DNA from: Parapedobacter sp051400755 | GTDB lineage: Bacteria; Bacteroidota; Bacteroidia; Sphingobacteriales; Sphingobacteriaceae | Reading direction: 5' to 3' | NCBI RefSeq assembly: GCF_051400755.1 | Contig: NZ_JBLFFL010000002.1 | Coordinates: forward strand, 310,001 to 374,000 | DNA length: 64,000 bases | Shown: positions 63,072 through 64,000 of the stretch, piece after piece | How the letters are laid out: each line of letters opens with the position of its first letter | Position numbering within the stretch: position 1 is the stretch's first letter | Notes under the pieces: generated by a model | What the model was told of the DNA's origin: nothing | The model's database searches: none | Seen by the model: only the letters and a program-made list of their open reading frames with translations | Translations under genes and position numbers: made by a program

Positions 63072-64000
63072 TATTTGGCGGGTGCACCTTTTTCGGGTGT
63101 GCTTGCCTTGATAAAGCTACGGATATCCTCATTTCCCTTTTCAAGATCTTCCTTGCGTAAGTACATCATGTGGCCGCTGCGGTATCCCACGAAGCTCATC
63201 CGGTCTGCCAGCTTCCCTGACGGGTCCATCTGCCACAGGTTATATTGGGCATTGAAGTAATCACAGGCGCCATCATAGTAGCCCGATTGCACCATCACAT
63301 GCAGGTAAGGATTTTGCGCCATGGCCTGCCGCAGGTTTTCGCCCGTATGGTCGTCGCTCCCGTCCCATGGGTGCACATCGCCGAACATGTTGTATTTCAC
63401 ATCCGTTTTGAAGTTGAGCTCGTTGCGCATGTAATGGTTGATGGCCGGCGTAAAGGCATGCAGCCAGGTGGTCAGTTCCGCATTGAAATCGGGGCGTTCG
63501 CCTGCATCCCGTCGGTCGATACCCAGGTAGCGCGAATCCAACCGCCCTACCGTATATCCACTGTCGCGCAGGAGTTCCTTCCAGAAGAGGGAGGTCGAGA
63601 TGTCCAGGTTGTTTTGAAGGATGACCTTTTCGGGCAATCCTGAATAGTGCGCTATCTTGGCTGCCGCGGCCTGTTTTTCAGCTGGGCTCAGTGTGCCCCC
63701 TTTTACCAGGGCAGGCAGCAACTCGTTGACCGCATACTGTTCTACCCCGGGCAACATATCGGTGAGGTCCTGTTGCTGGAGTTCGGCAGGCAGCCGCTTA
63801 TGAAACCAAGCGGTAGCCGCAAAATAGGGGAGCCGCAAGGCCACCTCGACGGGACCGCCCCGCTCAATGCCCAAGTCTGTCGGGGAGACGAGGATGACGC
63901 CGTTGAGGTACATCCATTGGCTGCTTTGCAGTTCCAGCGCCAGTCCAGATACGCGCGTGGTGCCATAACTCTCGCCGATGAGGTATTTGGGAGAGGGCCA
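63068..64000 (-). CDS. S10 family serine carboxypeptidase-like protein, C-terminal part
   Basis: The frame is open to the right edge, so only the last 310 residues are visible. YLIGESYGTTR, at the edge of the window, holds the nucleophile Ser of the S10 (carboxypeptidase Y) family. The Asp is in QSGYYDGACDY and the His in YRSGHMMYL, completing the triad. Bacterial S10 members of about 500 residues are exported, but the signal peptide would be outside this window. It probably cuts peptides from the C-terminal end. It is convergent with obg, overlapping it by four bases. Confidence 0.9.
   Translation of the reverse strand, partial: WPSPKYLIGESYGTTRVSGLALELQSSQWMYLNGVILVSPTDLGIERGGPVEVALRLPYFAATAWFHKRLPAELQQQDLTDMLPGVEQYAVNELLPALVKGGTLSPAEKQAAAAKIAHYSGLPEKVILQNNLDISTSLFWKELLRDSGYTVGRLDSRYLGIDRRDAGERPDFNAELTTWLHAFTPAINHYMRNELNFKTDVKYNMFGDVHPWDGSDDHTGENLRQAMAQNPYLHVMVQSGYYDGACDYFNAQYNLWQMDPSGKLADRMSFVGYRSGHMMYLRKEDLEKGNEDIRSFIKASTPEKGAPAKY

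Overview
The window looks like chromosome of a Bacteroidota species, most likely a Sphingobacteriaceae relative (Parapedobacter/Pedobacter-like). The evidence is two SusC/SusD pairs, a 590-residue mannose-6-phosphate isomerase-like protein, a DUF6266 protein, a monomeric NADP-isocitrate dehydrogenase, the PASTA/MltG/Ddl cell-wall cluster, and many promoters of the Bacteroidota type (TTTG, about 19-20 bases, TAnnTTTG). The genus is an inference. I see no insertion sequence, integrase, prophage or CRISPR array.

Bases 1-6390 hold an electron-transfer and export module: the tail of a copper protein, then a tight operon of a DUF1549/DUF1553 cytochrome, a Tat-exported DUF1501 protein and a DUF2231 membrane cytochrome. 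Bases 6522-10003 hold a LacI regulator divergent from two Tat-exported sugar enzymes (a TIM-barrel isomerase/epimerase and a Gfo/Idh/MocA dehydrogenase). Bases 10119-12951 hold two outer-membrane barrel genes, one with a ComEA-like helix-hairpin-helix region. Bases 12957-16481 hold two overlapping lipid- or signal-bearing sulfatases behind the wreck of a susD gene. A hydroxyacid dehydrogenase and a glycerate kinase (16561-18660) could carry hydroxypyruvate or glyoxylate to phosphoglycerate.

Bases 18721-29581 are mostly housekeeping genes: comEC, a PagL-like lipid A deacylase, recQ, icd, a YciI-like and a YdeI-like protein, and rpsA.

Bases 29727-45688 form a mannoside utilisation locus. An isomerase-permease operon diverges from a GntR/UTRA regulator. 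A GH92 alpha-mannosidase, SusC, SusD, two discoidin-like surface lipoproteins and an SGNH hydrolase follow. One 12-base motif (GTATGTACATAT) sits just downstream of the -7 box of both the isomerase and the GH92 promoters, with further copies nearby. It is the probable GntR operator and would join both transcription units into one regulon.

Bases 45689-52425 carry a DUF6266 gene behind unusual 11-base phased repeats, an OmpA lipoprotein and a second SusC/SusD pair without enzymes. Bases 52471-63071 hold a hybrid histidine kinase, YihY, a thioesterase, MltG, a PASTA protein, Ddl, a metallo-hydrolase, an alpha/beta hydrolase, tRNA-Arg, adk and obg. A partial S10 carboxypeptidase runs off the right edge. 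Degenerate 7-base tandem repeats sit at three gene ends in this last block.
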